Shown here: one piece after another, positions 61,640-64,000 of the stretch
Numbering within the stretch: the first letter of the stretch is position 1
Layout: each line of letters starts with the position of its first letter
Assembly (NCBI GenBank): GCA_037903355.1
Contig: JBAJFE010000026.1
Location: 1,674,001 to 1,738,000 of the forward strand
Reading direction: 5' to 3'
Origin: Trichuris trichiura
Taxonomy: Eukaryota; Nematoda; Enoplea; Trichinellida; Trichuridae
DNA: 64,000 nt
Position numbers and translations under genes: made by a program
The notes under the pieces: model-generated
The model's input: only the letters and a program-made list of their open reading frames with translations
What the model was told of the DNA's origin: nothing
Databases searched by the model: none

Positions 61640-63538
61640 ATGTTTCGAAAAACTGGTGCGGGTAACTGTTCTTTTGTAAATGTGTGCAGCAGTAGCTCAT
61701 TTCATTTTGTCGATCTGATGGACGCAGAGGCGGTTAGCAATTTTTTCGGACGGCGGAGAGATTTGCGCGAAAGGAAGAATCGAGCGAAGCGTTTTCGAGT
61801 CCGGTTGAACCGCGCGAGTTTGGAATGTCATGGCAGCGGACTTCTAAGCGCAGCGGACGTTCAAAATTTTGTACTGTACACGCTTTTCGGGCAGGCAGTT
61901 TGCGCTTGCCCCGATTGGGTTACCGTGACGCAGCGCAAACGGCTTACCGAAATGACTTTGTTAATTATGAATTACGAATGCGCTGATGCTGCCGAGCACC
62001 CGTCTTGGTCATTTCTGACTAGCGCAAAGTTCGATACCCTGAGCAGCTCTGTACGTAGTTCTTCCAGTTTTTTGGAAAACTTCCGTTACGTTTCAAGCCT
62101 TCCCGATGGTACCGCGGGACGAACTCCTTTGGAATCCGAGAAACTCGGTCCCGTCGGAAGAGATGCTTTGGTTTTAAGTTGGAGAGACCTTATAGAGAAC
62201 GGCTATCCAATACCCAGAAATTCATCGGATACTGGTTCTGCAAGGTCGCTTACATTTACGAATACCGTATATGGGTTGTTATCAAATGATTCTCCAATTT
62301 TGGCAATTGACTGCGAATTTTGTGTGACTGTGGGCGAAAGACAAGCTGTAACTCGGGTGTCGGTTGTAGACGAATGCCACAACGTAATTTTGGACATGCT
62401 GGTGAAGCCAAGTTTGCCCATAATTGATTATGTCACCAGATATAGCGGCATTACGGCAGATATGTTGAAGAATGTTACTACAAGTCTTCAGGATGTGCAA
62501 CGCGCTTTGCAAGACCTAATTCCTTGCAATGCTATCCTGGCGGGCCATTCGTTGCAGTTCGACTTGGCCACTTTGCATATGTTCCATCCGTACGTCGTGG
62601 ACACGAGCCTGTTGTACAATTTAAGCGGCAATAAACGGAATTGCTCCAGTCTAAAGCATTTGTCAAAAGTTTTTTTAAATTCGTCCATTCAAAAGAGTTC
62701 CGGTATACGTGAAAGCTTTGTCGGTCGCCTTTTAACTTTTTCATTCGCAGGCGGGCATTGCTCCGTGGAAGACGCAATATCAACGATGAAATTGGTTCAG
62801 CTGAAGCTGCAGAAAGGCTGGCAGTTTGGCCACATCCCATCCGGCTGGATACCTTCCGAAGTGAGACGCTTCTTTTTTGATTTCACTTTTTCCACGTTTC
62901 TTTTTTAGCCGCCAAAACAGAGTATTGAAATTTCGGATGGTGAGCTCCGCGTAGATGTCGATCTGCAAGAATTTCGGGATTCGAGCGACAACTTCACAAA
63001 TGTACACGCTGATCAGAAAGTCGAACGTTGCGCATGCAATCGGCAAATGCTTCGTCCGTGCCGTATAAGAAACTGTCCTTGTCGTGCATTGGTTTGGCGG
63101 CAAAGGTGCAAGGCGTGTATGTGGCTTAGAAGCCCAAAAGAGGAATCAACCATCTCCAGAGGTTTATCGGAAGCTGATATTTTTAAAATTTTTGATGGTC
63201 ATAAAAAAGAGCCGGTGCTGCGTTCATTTGAACGATTCCAAAAAACTATGCACTTGGTCAGTTGCGATGAGGAAAGCTCCGCTGTTGAACCGTGGGAAAA
63301 CTCACCGTCGGCCGTTTATCGTCGTTTACATACAACCGAAGAATGCCTGAGCACGCTGCGCTCAGATTTGTTCAGCTACGATTTGAGCATGGCCATAGCT
63401 AAGTTGGAGGGACGAAATGTTGCCTTTTTCGATCAGTTTGTTGAACAGCTGGTCAAATGCCTTCCCGGTAGCGCCGTTTTGTGCTTGTTGATTTTAGCTG
63501 ACAATTGGTCCAAGTTGTTGTTGCATGTTCGCAACTAA
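61640..63538 (+). CDS. DEDDh RNA exonuclease (REXO1/REXO5-like)
   Basis: Three exons (61640-62702, 62751-62860, 62909-63538), 600 residues. The exonuclease core has motif I AIDCEFC (Asp224, Glu226), the PIIDYVTRYSGIT segment typical of the REXO group, motif II GHSLQFDLATL (Asp308) and motif III HCSVEDA, whose His-x4-Asp lies just after the first splice junction. All four acidic residues and the His are present, so 3'-5' exonuclease activity on RNA is expected, probably in nuclear or nucleolar RNA maturation. After the core comes a Cys-rich stretch (CACN, CRIRNCPC, RCKAC) and a ~150-residue C-terminal region I do not recognise. A second possible ATG is at 61718. AATAAA overlaps the stop codon (63537-63542). 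Confidence 0.88.
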
Positions 63539-63662
63539 TAAACGTTGTTTTCAGTTTTTACGTCAAAAGTCAGTCTGTTGTTACAGTACGGCAACGATCT
63601 TGAAAATAACTTAATTTCTGCAATGTTTATTATTGTTTAAATTTTGCCATATTCTTGTTGTT

Positions 63663-64000
63663 ATGTCATTCCGTGGAAGAAGGGGTAGCTCATTTGGCAG
63701 AAGTAGAGGCGGAGGACGAGGTTTTCGCGGCAGCGGGGGCGGCGGCAGAGGTGGTTACCAAGATACCGGTCCACCGGAACACGTGACAGGTAAATGATTC
63801 AGTTTTAAATCCACGTCTCCGACTGTTACAAGATACTTTTTTTTTGTATGCAGAATTAGGCGTGTTTACTCATCCTTGCCTTGAGCAAATCGTTTGCAAG
63901 TGTACAACGGAAAAAGTCCCCTACTTCAATGCTCCCGTTTACTTTGAAAACAAAGAGCAAGTAGGCAAAGTCGATGAAATTTTTGGCGGTCTCAAAAATC
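63663..64000 (+). CDS. GAR1: H/ACA ribonucleoprotein subunit GAR1 (partial at window edge)
   Basis: Two exons so far (63663-63789, and 63854 to the window edge). MSFRGRRG opens an Arg-Gly-rich N-terminus (GGGRGFRGSGGGGRGGYQ), followed by GPPEHV and the GAR1 core HPCLEQIVCKCTTEKVPYFN, PVYFENKEQVGKVDEIFGGL, which is almost identical to the animal protein. GAR1 is one of four core proteins of H/ACA RNPs that pseudouridylate rRNA and snRNA, acting in the nucleolus and Cajal bodies. The rest of the core and the C-terminal RGG tail lie beyond the window. It starts 124 bp after the exonuclease stop on the same strand. Confidence 0.96.

Overview
The window is nuclear DNA of a small invertebrate, most likely a nematode and possibly of the Trichuris/Trichinella side of the phylum (Dorylaimia); that placement is inference. 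Supporting signs are spliced genes with many 43-70 bp GT-AG introns, AATAAA signals just after stop codons, a tandem set of secreted type-2 cystatins, a CHK-type kinase-like protein and apical-matrix-type LRR proteins. Nothing prokaryotic or viral is seen. For most genes I rebuilt the exons from splice sites plus similarity to known families, and checked that the reading frame holds from start to stop.

Layout. 0-12 kb: a CHK-like pseudokinase, ribosomal protein S11, a decayed copy of the class III alcohol dehydrogenase gene, heparan sulfate N-deacetylase/N-sulfotransferase (NDST, minus strand) and the intact ADH gene, which diverges from NDST. 12-17.3 kb: two convergent paralogous LRR genes, one with a membrane anchor and one apparently secreted, with a small two-exon gene nested in an intron of the second. 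17.3-28.2 kb: a three-unit tandem duplication carrying five cystatin genes of two subfamilies, a shared non-coding repeat, a MITE-like element and hairpins. 28.2-35.4 kb: a 7 kb stretch without a recognisable gene. 35.4-46.6 kb: a 26-exon DLG5 homologue (coiled coils, four PDZ, SH3, guanylate-kinase-like). 47-48.5 kb: a ZCCHC7/Air-like zinc-knuckle protein (minus). 49-53.2 kb: proteasome subunit PSMD2/Rpn1. 53.3-58.2 kb: NCKAP1/GEX-3 of the WAVE complex (minus). 59.1-59.9 kb: an ETS factor with a Pointed domain (minus). 61.6-63.5 kb: a DEDDh RNA exonuclease. 63.66 kb to the edge: the start of GAR1.

Most genes are unrelated housekeeping or cell-architecture genes packed on both strands. The accessory part is the cystatin cluster. 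The strongest new observations are two tandem, frame-incompatible alternative exons in the deacetylase part of NDST; a previously unflagged nested small gene; and the cystatin units, where one unit has lost a gene next to a hairpin and a TA-flanked element can be placed after the duplication because the paralogous site is empty.
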